The translations under genes and the position numbers were made by a program. From the NCBI GenBank assembly GCA_030704615.1, contig CM060734.1, forward strand, positions 39,200,042 to 39,264,041: a stretch of DNA of 64,000 nt, given 5' to 3'. Below are positions 35,078-46,349 of the stretch, piece after piece (position 1 is the first letter of the stretch; each line of letters starts with the position of its first letter). This stretch comes from Takakia lepidozioides (taxonomy: Eukaryota > Streptophyta > Takakiopsida > Takakiales > Takakiaceae). The notes under the pieces are model-generated. The model was given only the letters and a program-made list of their open reading frames with translations, was not told the DNA's origin and did not search any database.

Positions 35078-37376
35078 ATGTTGAATAGATTGGGACTCAA
35101 CAGGTTTAAGAAGGCTGAATCGGCAGAGCCATTTTCTGTTAAGTCTGGCAGCTCTGTTCAGCAGACACTAAGCAAACAGCAGTCACAACCATATGCCCTC
35201 CCCACCTCAGGAGCAGCATCCGCTCAAGTACAACCTCCGGTATGTCCTCTCCTAGACCTGCAATGGCTTTGACTCCTGTATACTGGATGCAAGGAGTGTA
35301 CATTAGTCGTCATGTCACCAATTGGAGTTTGTGGCACAACCTGTGAGGTTTGCATTCAGGTAGGTTGGTTTGGCTTTGTCCGGTCCTTGATGTGTCAAAT
35401 TTTATCTCAGCTGGTCATCACTACCCTACGCGAACACTGCGGGACTCCCGCAGCACTGTAAGCAGGGAATGTTCCCTGAAATCCTCAAAACTGCTGAAGA
35501 TGTGCTTAACATGGAGTGAGCAGCTTGCAGACCTGGCTAGGGTTTCATGCATGCAAACAACTGCAGGTGTCTTGAGTGATTAACATCTTATTCTAGGTTG
35601 GTTCAATATTGCCATGATGTAGATCTCAAGCACATCCACAGGCTCGGGTGGATCCAACTGGCAGCCTCCTGATTGGGCAGTGGAGCCAAAGCCTGGCATG
35701 TATTGTCTAGAAGTGCTGAAGGAGGCAGCCATTGTGGACAAGATATGTTTGGAGAAGCGGCGGGCGCTTTTCGGGCGCCAAGCGGTTATGTGTGATTATG
35801 TCTTGGATCATCCTTCGGTGTCTCGTCAGCACGCAGCCATTGTACACCACAAGAATGGAGGGTAAAGGGTTTCTTCTTGTTAGTCTATTGTTGAAAGTCT
35901 TAGTCCAGAGGCCTGGGCATGAGGACATAAGTATGGTGGAATCAAGTCTAAACTTGTTCAGCCCAAAGTGAATTGGCAACAATAGTTGCAAGTGCACTAG
36001 ATGAGGCACAACACTTTTATGTGTACTCCATAATAATTGGGTCTATAAGATAGGCATAGGTCCTTCTTATTTCCAGTTCCAGGGATTTTTCCCATACCAT
36101 GAGACTTTGTGCATTTGGTGTCCTAAGATGTCTCACAGCATTTGCTCATGGATTAGTAATTGGCAAGCATCTAAGGTTTGGACCTTGCAAACAAGATTGG
36201 TTAACTTTGTGCTGAGTTTAAAATACGGATTATTTTATTTGTCAGCATACACTACAGTGGTCTCACTTATAAAGGGGTGTGAGCTGAGCTGATAGCCACC
36301 CGTGAATTCTGTTTCTGATGTGATTATGGTGACTACTGAGTGCAGTGTGTATGTCATTGATCTCGGCTCTGTGCACGGCACATTTGTGGCCAACGAGCGG
36401 CTCTCAAAGGACAGCGCTGTAGAACTTGAAGTAGGCCAATCACTGCGGTTTGGTGCATCAACCCGAAGCTATGTTCTGAGAAAGAATGCTCCGACTTCCC
36501 TTTGGGCAGCTGCACAGCCATCGGCCAATTGTGTATACCCTCCCCGTCCTGACCACTCCGATGAAGCAGCTTTAGTTTCTTACAACACCTCCCTAAACCC
36601 ACTTGGCGTTCCAATCCCCACCTCCCCAGCAACGGAAGTGTCTCACATGCAGTACAGGTACTGCTACATCATAAACCCTGACCTCTTCACTGTCATGTAT
36701 CACCGCAAGGAAATTGAGATTCCGATCAAATTCTACTAATTATGAGATAATTAGGACTCTAATACTGTACAGATGCAGGAATGGATCAACACAGGGACTG
36801 GAAGAGGAAGAACAGCAGATCGAAAGGCCTCCAAAGCGGCCCCGGAGTTCGCGGGTTACATTCAGAGACGAATATGGGGGGGTCCTTGTTGAGGTGGTCG
36901 GGATCTCGGATGGTGTTCATGTTGGCACGGAGCCAGGGCCAGTGGGTGTAAGAGAAGGGAGTCTGGTTGGGAAGTACGAGTCTTTAGTACAGGTCACAAT
37001 CATTCCAAAAGGTCACGATGATGCAAAAGGAAAAGAGCAGGGGGGAACATTGCCAGGGGTTACTGAAAGATTGAAGCAATATTTGGATAAGGTTAAGTTT
37101 ACTGGGAAAGGTGGTCTGTATGGCGATTTGTATGGGGATTCCTTGGCCGGGGTTGTGGGAGGCTCTTGGGCAGGCCCTGCCAAAAAGTCAGGGAATGGCC
37201 TAAACGCAGATGAAGAGAGCACCTCACCTGGGATTAAGGAAGTTAAAGGGAAGGGGACACCAGAAAGTGGCAGGAAAGTGGGAGATCCCCAGTCGAACAG
37301 TAGTTCAATAAGAGACAGGAATGTATTGGAGGCAGTAGAAGATAATGATCTGTTCGGTGATTCTGCCGAAGCATGA
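35078..37376 (+). CDS. NIPP1-like FHA protein (PP1 regulatory subunit 8), copy 2
   Basis: Four exons give 436 residues: 35078-35239, 35623-35861, 36346-36657 and 36779-37376, with phases 0, 2, 2. The N-terminus 'MLNRLGLNRFKKAESAEPF', the FHA domain ('FGRQAVMCDYVLDH', 'SVSRQHAAIVHHKNG', 'GSVHGTFVANERL'), the PP1-docking 'SRVTF' after 'PPKRPRS', the conserved 'GSLVGKYESLVQVTIIPKG' and the 'DNDLFGDSAEA' end are all present. It differs from copy 1 at many positions but keeps every motif. The third intron (121 bp) is absent from copy 1; its donor GTACTG is weak, so the end of exon 3 is the least certain junction. Role as for copy 1: nuclear PP1 regulator. An SWC6 pseudogene follows 0.75 kb downstream. 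Confidence 0.87.
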
Positions 37377-38129
37377 TCCGTCGCTGGGTCTGTCACTATG
37401 GAGTCATAGCTACGCACTTTGGTCAGTCTAAGGGGATTCAGATTACAACTGTTAAGAAACACCAATCACAGGGAAGCAGTGCCAGGACATTCACGAAAGA
37501 GCCAGAGTCTCACTGTGGAGTGGACACTCCAGTTTGTATATAAGCCTTTCTCTGGGTGGAATGCTTGCATGCCATTCAGTCTACAGCTACTGAACTTTCA
37601 ATCTCACAACAACACTCCATTTCTATCGAGAGACATTCTTGGTTCTCCGTGGTGATAGAGTCTTGCGGGTGCAAGAATTATCCAATGCCTTCAGTTTTTA
37701 CGTTGTCGGACTCGGGACCTCCCTGTGTTTTTATGTCAAAGTGTCAGAAGACTGAAGTGATTGCTTTTACTATATGGGTTTGCCGTGACCATTGTCATGT
37801 AACAGTGGCAGACATGTGGGCGTGAATTTCACAGGTCCTATATAGCAAGATGAACAGAACCATTTGCATGTTGCATTTCAGCTTCTCCCTCTCTCAGGTA
37901 CATGTTGGTTAGGGATGAGTAGGTCATTTCTGCTGCTTGCACTCATCCTGCCTTGACTGAAGCAGCAAGAAGATGTAGGTCCATTGCCTCCCCCACACAA
38001 GGTGAACTAGGTAAGGCTGTGAGGAGCCTGAGGACACAATTGGAGGAAGACACAGAAGACTTGTCCACACTCTCTGCGGTTATACAATTATTCTACAATT
38101 CCTCTTGCATATCCTTGTAATCCTTTCAG

Positions 38130-38945
38130 TGATGTGGAGCAAAAGCATTTGTCGTGGATCCTTTGGAAACCACACCTAGCACTGGGAGTTACAGATATGG
38201 AAGACTGGATCTGCAGAGAGACTTTAAGGTTTGCTTCTGAGAGAGAGGTCCTTTCAGAAGGCGGGCTGATTCGCATGAATGTGGAAGCAGCGGGCAAAAG
38301 CAGTCATGGACGAGAATGCAGGTGGCCACACAGCTCGCCATGCCTCCTCAAGAGCCCACAAGTTTGCACTGAAGGTGGGCATGTTCATGCTGGATGCCAA
38401 CACCCGTGCTCAGGTTTGCTCCCTCATCTCTTCAATCCTTTTTCATTTAGGTGTGACAGCATCTGGGGCTTTTGCTCATGTGCTTATCTTGGACATTTGG
38501 AATTTTTGTGGTGGAAGGCACACACTTACTTTATCATGAAGAGCAGCCCATTGGCATTCCTGAATTTTGAGACAGACATTGTTTGTTGTCACGCTGGGTT
38601 GGGTTTTGGCCTGGAAAGTAGAGAGAAATTAGCGGGGCTGATGCTTTGAGGAAGGACAATGCGGACTTTATCAATTGGTCCGTTGACCTTGACAACCACG
38701 ATGATCAAAGTCAGTGCCATTGCCTGGATTGAGGGACGCACTCTAGGAGAAACATCTGAAGGTGTCCAAGCGGCCCCAACTTACTAGACTTCAAGAGATA
38801 TGGTCCAACATTTCCCCTGACAAGTGGGTAACTTCCACTAGATGACAACGGCACTATTGTGGTGTGTGGCCTGGTCCACAGTGCTGTATACATTGCGAAA
38901 TGCTGCATACAGACATGGGCTGTAAAGAGTTTTCTTGCTTAATCT
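38130..38945 (+). pseudogene. SWC6 pseudogene, copy C
   Basis: The plus strand carries decayed versions of SWC6 exon 1 (start near 38306, 'MDENAGGHTARHASSRAHKF'), intron 1, exon 2 (about 38635-38710), part of exon 3 with the start of intron 3 (about 38760-38830) and exon 4 (about 38850-38935, frameshifted, with the codons of the zf-HIT tail LHTDxxC still visible). Most of intron 2, including the LINE of the intact gene, is absent. Stops and indels break all exons after the first. Retained introns show duplication at the DNA level. Confidence 0.8.
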
Positions 38946-38949
38946 TGTC

Positions 38950-40815
38950 TCTTTACAGTACTAGGAAGTAAAGTTGCATGTTAATCATTTCTCTAGCAAG
39001 TTGCTTGCTAAATGAAGCAAGAGACCAGTAAATGCTTCTTGGATATTGTTGGAGACATTATGCACGACTATTGATAATAAAGTAGAGGATGCCACATGCA
39101 GCTGCTGCGATCTAAAGCATTGGACAGTTGTGCCTGAAGCCACCATATCTAAGAGCAGTCTATCTATCCAGGCAAAGCTAAAAACCCATTGAAAGCCAGC
39201 CAGTTGCAATCAGGTCAGCTTGCACAGATCCTGTCCCGTTGGTATAACTTAGATACAGCTTGTAAGCATCAAGGAAGAGGAACAGACCCCCACCCGGAGG
39301 TTGCAATGTACTTCCTACTGAGAAGGAAAACCCGAAAGCCCTGTAGTCATATACCTGGAGCTATTTCCATCCCAAGCGGACCTTATTTGACCACTGAGCT
39401 ACTGGTAGAGACTAGAGTCGTAGAGACTCTCCAGCCTAGTGTCTAACATTTGCTTCACTAGCAAATTCATCAACAGTTTGGACCTAATTTGCATAGCTAG
39501 CGAGGGTCTCAAGCACCTTGTCACCTAAAATATAGCCCAGCCTCAGCAGAAAGCGCCAGCACTTCTGAGTGTTAGAACTATCACTGGCAGAGACAGTTTG
39601 GGGGGCTTTGAGACATCATCTACAGCCGCTCTGCTGAACCCTGCTTGGAAGATGGAGTGCTGCTTATGTTGATACTTTGAAGGTGATAGACCTTGCCACT
39701 GTCCAGAGCCTGGGTGATGGTGGTGTGCAACAGAACTGTTACTAGGCACTAAATGAAGTCCAGCTTGGCTCATACGCGTGTGGTACCAACACTTCCTTGC
39801 AATGGAAATGGAGAGAAGCGGGCAGTGGCTGCCGCATTTCCTTTTAAGATAGGGTATCAGGAGCAGCAGGAGCAGCAGGAGCAGCAATTGTGGGAAGTAG
39901 TTCCACTAAAATTTAGTTTCCAAGGTGCGAGGAGGCTTGGGAAGTTTGCAACGTCCCTTACAATTTGTTAAATGGTTTGCCATGGCTCAATAGTAGTTGC
40001 GAAAACAGAAAATAGGATCAATGAGCGGGTCGAAAAGTAAAATGCAAGACCACATATGTTCTGGGTGATGTTTCTTTTGGCCAGGCAGACCATATCAAAA
40101 TCTCTGTGACCTAAATCATATTTTTCGGGAAAGGTTCAGATCTAGTCATGATATTCTGACTACCATGTTAACAAAAATTCCAAGTCCTACCTACTCAAAA
40201 GGTCATAATATTCCACAGGGATTATCCTGTTGTATTTTTGTAGCAGACACCTCAAGTAGGCACTTCAGTGAGAAAGAAAAAGAGGAACAGGATTCATGAG
40301 CAACCAACAGTCAGGTCCAACTGCGACAATATCCATGAAATTCAGGTGAAACTTAGGTTCAAAGATTCATGCCCTGTTGGTACATACCACCAACATTCTC
40401 TTGAGAAATGAAACTGACGCACGCCATTAGTAGCACATTCCAACTCCAGATGATGGATCCAGGCCTGAGAGGCTCGCATAAAAAACTCTCAGATTTTATC
40501 ATGGCTAAGAAACGGAGACGTGCTCACAATAAGCAACATGCTGAGAATGGAAGGCGTTGACCTAACTTGTAGATAGACCCTGGGTGGAGACTTTTCTCAA
40601 CTCAAGCAGCTCTAGTCAAATAGAGGGCTTGGCTTCTTCAGCAACGCATGAACTACGCACAGATCAAGAGGAGCCGAAAGTATACATCCAAATACCTAGC
40701 ACTTGCATCGGCACATGCATGGGTTTGGCTTCCCACAGACTGATTTTGGCGCCCCAACTCTTCAAACTGAATTGCCTATTAATACAGTACGACCATGTGT
40801 CCTGAGCCACAGTAG
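38950..40815. other. Intergenic, no gene recognised
   Basis: Contains a short AGCAGG trinucleotide run near 39860-39885. No conserved coding region was recognised on either strand. Confidence 0.4.
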
Positions 40816-40823
40816 GAGGCCTC

Positions 40824-43800
40824 CTACGCGGCCACTGCCACTGGCCTCTTGCTTGTCTTGATACCCTTAATCGCTGTGCATGTCACCAGAATACCTTAGT
40901 CAGAAATAGAACAGAGCACTGATATCCTCTGCCACACTTAACAATAGCAGGCAGACTTCTGCAGACAACTCAGTAGTTACTGACATTTGAGTTATCGATT
41001 AAATATGCTGGTGCACTCTCAAGAAGCTACATAAGCAAAAAATCAATCACAAACACTTGGGATGTGCCCATCCTAACCTTCAAAATAGCTCTTAGCTCCA
41101 AAGACAGCAGATCCTGCCACTAGTGCATTTGCTCCCGCCTCAATCACCTGTAACTAGGACACACGGACAGTCAGCCTGACTTCAAGCATCGTCTGGGGTT
41201 TGTCATGATTCATAAAGAACATTAGTATCCTTGGCATAGCTGCTTATTCCAGAGTAGTGCTCTGTCACACTGGTCTTCAGTGAGGGTGTGAGTGCACCTT
41301 GTACGCATTGGAGGGGCTGACACCACCATCCACCTCAATCCATGGGTTGACCCCCTGCATCCCATAACCCGTTTGTTGATTCACAGTAGTAACAAGTACA
41401 GTGTAAGGAAATTAATATGCCAGAATTTTCCAATTACTAGACATTCAAAATCAATTTCAAGTGCACACTCGCTCAACTGGAGCTGACATCCTTATAGCTA
41501 CTAGCCTAAACACAAACTTTCCCACACCTCTACCTAAATCAGGCAGAACAAGGTTTCATTTACCTTCTCAGCACATAATCTCTTGAGATCAGCAATCTTT
41601 TTGACTTGGCTCTCAATGAAGCTCTGTCCTCCAAACCCAGGGTTGACCGACATGATCAAAACCAAATCCACAACTGTTGCCCATCAACCGACAAACACAC
41701 ACACATAAGCAAGCTGCTGCAACCATCTCATTTTAACATTGAACCAAGGAATTCATACCACTATCTAGCAGTGAGACAGGATATTCCACATGATCCACAT
41801 AATGTGGACATTCTGAGAACAGGTGATGGGATTTTGCTGTGGCAACTGCGGGTGCAGCATCTTGACAATATACACTAATCTGTTGGTGAGCACACTTGTG
41901 TCACCTTTAAGGCTATGCTTGAAGTCTGCTGTCTCTAAATAACGAATAGTATTAGGAATCAAAGAGTCCTACATGTGTGATTTCCCCTCCTCACCTCTCA
42001 GTTCAAGGAAAATGTCCCAGCTGATGAAGAGGTAATTCAAGATCCTTCGTAGGGTCAGACAGCACCTCCAGGTTCCACATTGACTTGGTATCACCCAGTA
42101 CACTAGTTTGCTAATATTGGAACTTACTCATGGATTAATCTATATTCAATCACATTTCTACATGCTATTCATCAGAATGGTATGAAAATCAAGGGGCATG
42201 GATATGTACAATCAAGGACATATTCGATGGCAGATAAAGGTGTGCCAGGGTTGAGCACCACTCCAGCCTTGGCTCCGAGGCTTTTAATCTGCACACATCA
42301 CAATCACCCCTAAATGTATCTGTTAGCTCTGGTGAATTTGATACCTAAGCTGACAGGCTTTTCAAACCACAAAAGCTCTGTGGTCAATCCTAATTGTGTT
42401 AGCTGGCTAACCTTACTTACATTTCAAAGGCCTCATACTAAAGTCTTGGCACTGGCTTTGCTAACAATCCCACAGTACATCTATGGTTAATCCAAATCGA
42501 GTTATTCCTATAGCAATAAAAGCTGGCTTACGTTACTTAAAATTATTCATACTAAGGACTTGGAACTGGCTTTGCTAAAATTTTGAACAGAATGTGGGCC
42601 TTACATAACATCAGTTCCTCACATAAGCAGTGAAGATTTAGACTTCAATAAATTTGTCCCAGATACGTTGTAGACATTCCTTACTTTTACACAAAAAAAA
42701 CGTTCCCCGCCTAAAAACACCACACATTTCCTCCAGGCTTCAACTTGATTGGAACCCGGCATTTGTCACCACTCTAGCAGAAAACACAAGGCTTAAGACT
42801 GAATAATAATCATCCTGAACAGGAAAAATAAGTAGAACATCTAACGTGCTTGCCTGTCCAATTGTACGGTGCAAATGAATGGTTGATGCATTCTCAGCAT
42901 GCACGCTAACAATGTCAGCACCAGCCTTAATAAAGTCAGCAACACGCTGCTCTGGCTCCACAATCATCTGCAACATAGTTGAAAGAAGAGAAAAACCTCA
43001 ATACCTTCGAACAATATTGTCAAGACAAGTAAGCGTACATACGACACCAACTACAAGCACGGAATGATAGAAAAAGATAAAGCAGAAAGGGGCACGCTCA
43101 AACCAGGTGGACATCTAGTGGTAGGTCGGTGACAGGGCGCAGGGCATCAACAACAAGAGGCCCAATGGTAATGTTGGGTACAAAGCGACCATCCATGACA
43201 TCCACATGAATCCAGTCACACCCGGCCTCCTCCACAGCCTTTACCTGCCATGATCCAGCACAAAGTATTATTACATAAACTCCCTTTAAGAGAATTGCCC
43301 CCAATTCGGAAATACAGGCTTCAATTGACCAATTAACAAACATTGTTCTCACATATGACTAGCAGTTAGACCACATTACCGTGCTTGCATTTCCAACGCA
43401 GCCAGAAGAAATCAGCAAGCTTACCTTTAAAGATCTAGAGTAGTTACACTTTCCAAGGAGGAGGCGAGTGATATGGCAGAGGCTTATAATCTATGAAGAG
43501 ATTGCAGGAAAGAACTTACCGAAATGAGAACAAAATGTGCCATATTACTACTTCAGTAAAGTGGGAATCTGCACTATGCTTTTCAAGCAGAGCAGGATCA
43601 GAAAGGCTTTCTGCTGGCTAGGTGTGTTCCTCCCCCAGCTTAGAGCGAGAGAGTGATGACCTAGGAGGACGTTTTCCGTGACACAAGCATTGCCTCCAGA
43701 ATTATAGAGACAGAAGAAAACAGAGAAGACCAAAGCATAATGAACAGACCTGCTCGCCCAGTTTGGCAAAGTTTGCAGACAAAATGGAGGGCGACACAAT

Positions 43801-45396
43801 GATGTCATCCTTGGAGCACTTGTCCACCCGGGAACTGGCCTTGATTGCTGGTAATACAACCCTACCGCTGCAATCACAAAGAAGAAAGGGAATTTGGTCA
43901 ACATCTGCAATCAGCACCCCTGTTGATCGTGGATAGTCAAATATTTCACTGGGGTTGACCCCTCCTTGGACGGAAGAGGAGGGAGGTGAAAGTTGCCAGG
44001 GTGCCACTACCGCCTGATGGTGCTCCATTTGTTCAAGTTATGAGAATGTGAGTTAGAAGCATGCCTGAACAGACCACATAATCCATCCCTATTAAAACAG
44101 TGCTAACTCACATAACCATCTTTTATTCTTTCCTCAATCAACTTGGCCAGAGGACAACACTTGGAAGAGAATGGCTATGGCCTACCCCATTCAGCTCTCT
44201 GTCACTACCTGCCCAGAGAAAAACCACAGTATCTTTCAGCTGTGTCATACCATGAACAATATGACCATGGGCCTATCTGATGCCCATTTCCCTAGTTGCA
44301 GGCACGCAGGCACCATATCCAGGTTCCATCAACAATAGATCAAATTAGAATGTTATGTATCGAGACAAAGAGGAGATAGCCATCAACTTCCATTACACAA
44401 TGAAGGAGACACTGAAGACATTGCTTTTGAGGTTCCAGAAAAAGTTGATGCAATTACGCTTTAGACTAACATATCTGATATTCAGGGACTGGTGGAGTGC
44501 ATCTCCCAAGGTTTTGGATATTTCCAAAAAACACTGAAACTGAGAGAGATGCAAATAGATTCAGACTGATTTTAAAGCTCAGAATCCATTCACAAATGTT
44601 TGTTCCTTCAAAACTTGGCCACCAAGTTTGCTGAGCTGGTGCAAACAGGTTTCTGGAATGCACTCCATGTTTGAGACACTTGAGGACAACTGAGATTATG
44701 TCCTCGCATGATATTGTGGCTAAGAGGATTGATCAAAATTGCACCTCCCGTAGATGCAGTCGTTCTCTCTTTGCAGAACTCCTCAGAATAATATAGGTTT
44801 CAGATCAACAGCTGGTAACCACCGAAATGGTGTTTTTCTAAAAACAATCGGCCATCATTGGTCGTTATCGACTATGCCAAGTCTACTGCTTGGCGAGTAG
44901 TTACCGGCACACCAGGAATATCATAAAATGCTGAAATTTCAGCCTATGAACACCGGCCTTGAATTCATCAAGATGAACAAACATGCTTGGATATTTGCCT
45001 CAAAGTTTATTACGATATGTCGCAGGAAATTTCGAAACTTGTGCGTCTCGCGACGCTGACAGAGAATTGACCACAACTTCCCCCTCACCGAATTGCATCT
45101 CTCTTCGACTGAATGCCCCTAAAATTGAGGACCGTTTCTCTTCAGCTCCAAACAGTGACTAGAGCACAACATCAACCTCAACAATTCTTGAACAGGCACC
45201 GAAAACTCCTAGAAAAAGAGAAAAATTTGATTCCAAAGAACCTGGTAGACACAGAAGCCTTAGAGAACCGGGCAACGCTAGCCTTTCCTCCCCAGAAAGA
45301 GCTCGGACAAACCGCACCGGTAGATTTCTGAGACGGCGAAGCCACGGCCAATGCCGCACCAGCTAAGGACCCCACCACTTGCGTCGTCGTCGCCAT
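40824..45396 (-). CDS. RPE: Ribulose-phosphate 3-epimerase, chloroplast precursor
   Basis: Nine minus-strand exons give 297 residues: 45396-45242, 43867-43750, 43244-43104, 42967-42854, 42288-42210, 41673-41564, 41354-41298, 41147-41078 and 40873-40824. The phases are consistent and the total is 894 nt. Exon 1 and the start of exon 2 are a Ser/Ala-rich transit peptide. The enzyme follows with '[18 protein letters not shown]', '[18 protein letters not shown]' (metal and catalytic Asp), '[19 protein letters not shown]', '[18 protein letters not shown]', '[16 protein letters not shown]' and '[15 protein letters not shown]'. It interconverts ribulose 5-phosphate and xylulose 5-phosphate in the Calvin cycle and the pentose phosphate pathway of the stroma. 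Intron 4 begins with GC (CAG|GCAAGC), a GC-AG intron; all the others are GT-AG. Confidence 0.95.
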
Positions 45397-45399
45397 TGC

Positions 45400-46225
45400 T
45401 CTCACACAATCTCACAATGGATTCAAAGAAGGAGGGACAGCGGATCTCTGCTGCGGAGAACGAGCGAGAGAGACTCCGCAAGCAACATACCCACACTGAG
45501 GGATAAGGAAGACGGACCTACTACCGTGGATGCCCTTCCACCGTGGCGGTCCATAAACCTTCCGATTCTTAATTCCACGGTTGAGATTAAATGCAGTATT
45601 AGGCGGTGGCCTTTTCGGATAGACAGTTTAACTGGAAAACCGGCAGACTGGCCACCACACGTACTCGTGTGGCGCTGCTACCTCTACACAATACGTGTGT
45701 TATACTTACATATATACGTACCATTGCGTATATTTGTATACGTTTATGTACTAGAGAATGGCCATCGGGCGGACCCGTGCGAGCGGCGGGGCCGCGACCA
45801 GGGTCAACCGGTGGCCATTATCGAACGTAATTGGAATAGGGGAGTATTACTCGGGCTACGAACCCAGATGTCCATATCAGAGCTAGGATAGCCAAGAAAA
45901 ACGTGCCACGTGGTGAAATGTGGCAAACTCTCTTGACAAGTGAAGGGCCAAACCCTGAGAAACCTTGGGTGGCAGCGGAATTCGACCCCATGTCCAATTA
46001 CGTACTGGATAGGAAGTTTTGGCTAGAGATAGAGACATATTTTTCTTCAACCCATAGTGTTTTATTTTTCATATTTCCAAAATCGCTGGCACGGCCACCT
46101 GTGAATTCCACCCCAGTGCCTATGTGGCGAGAATATCGAGGTGACAAAGTTAGAAAAGTGGCTATATTCCAGGTTTCACGTTTTCATTGGTCCACGTCTG
46201 CAAGATAAGGCTCCTGCAATTTATC
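45400..46225. other. Upstream flank of RPE, no gene recognised
   Basis: Probably contains the RPE promoter. Only short open frames are present, and no recognised motif. Confidence 0.4.
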
Positions 46226-46227
46226 TC

Positions 46228-46345
46228 CAGGTGCTTTTTGGCGAAAATCTCGGATTTTACCCCCCATAATTCCTTTGTACAAGTAGCTGAGCAAGTTTCC
46301 AGGTCCAAATCTGGCGATTTTTCGCCAGAAAGAAAAACAGTAGGC
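46228..46345. repeat. Short inverted-repeat element, possibly hAT-like MITE relic
   Basis: The left side reads CAGGTGCTTTTTGGCGAAAA and the right side, complemented, reads CTGTTTTTCTTTCTGGCGAA. The right arm contains GGCGATTTTTCGCC (46313-46326), the reverse complement of the hairpin in the MITE at 395-408. No clear target duplication was found, so this is tentative. Confidence 0.4.
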
Positions 46346-46349
46346 TACC

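Noticed and set aside
36302-36739. ATG-started frame at 36302 as a separate FHA gene
   Set aside because: The sequence from 36346 joins in phase with exon 2 at 35861 and completes the FHA domain, so it is exon 3 of NIPP1 copy 2.
39853-39885. Polyglutamine-coding repeat
   Set aside because: It is a short AGCAGG microsatellite outside any supported gene; the frame has no neighbours with coding evidence.
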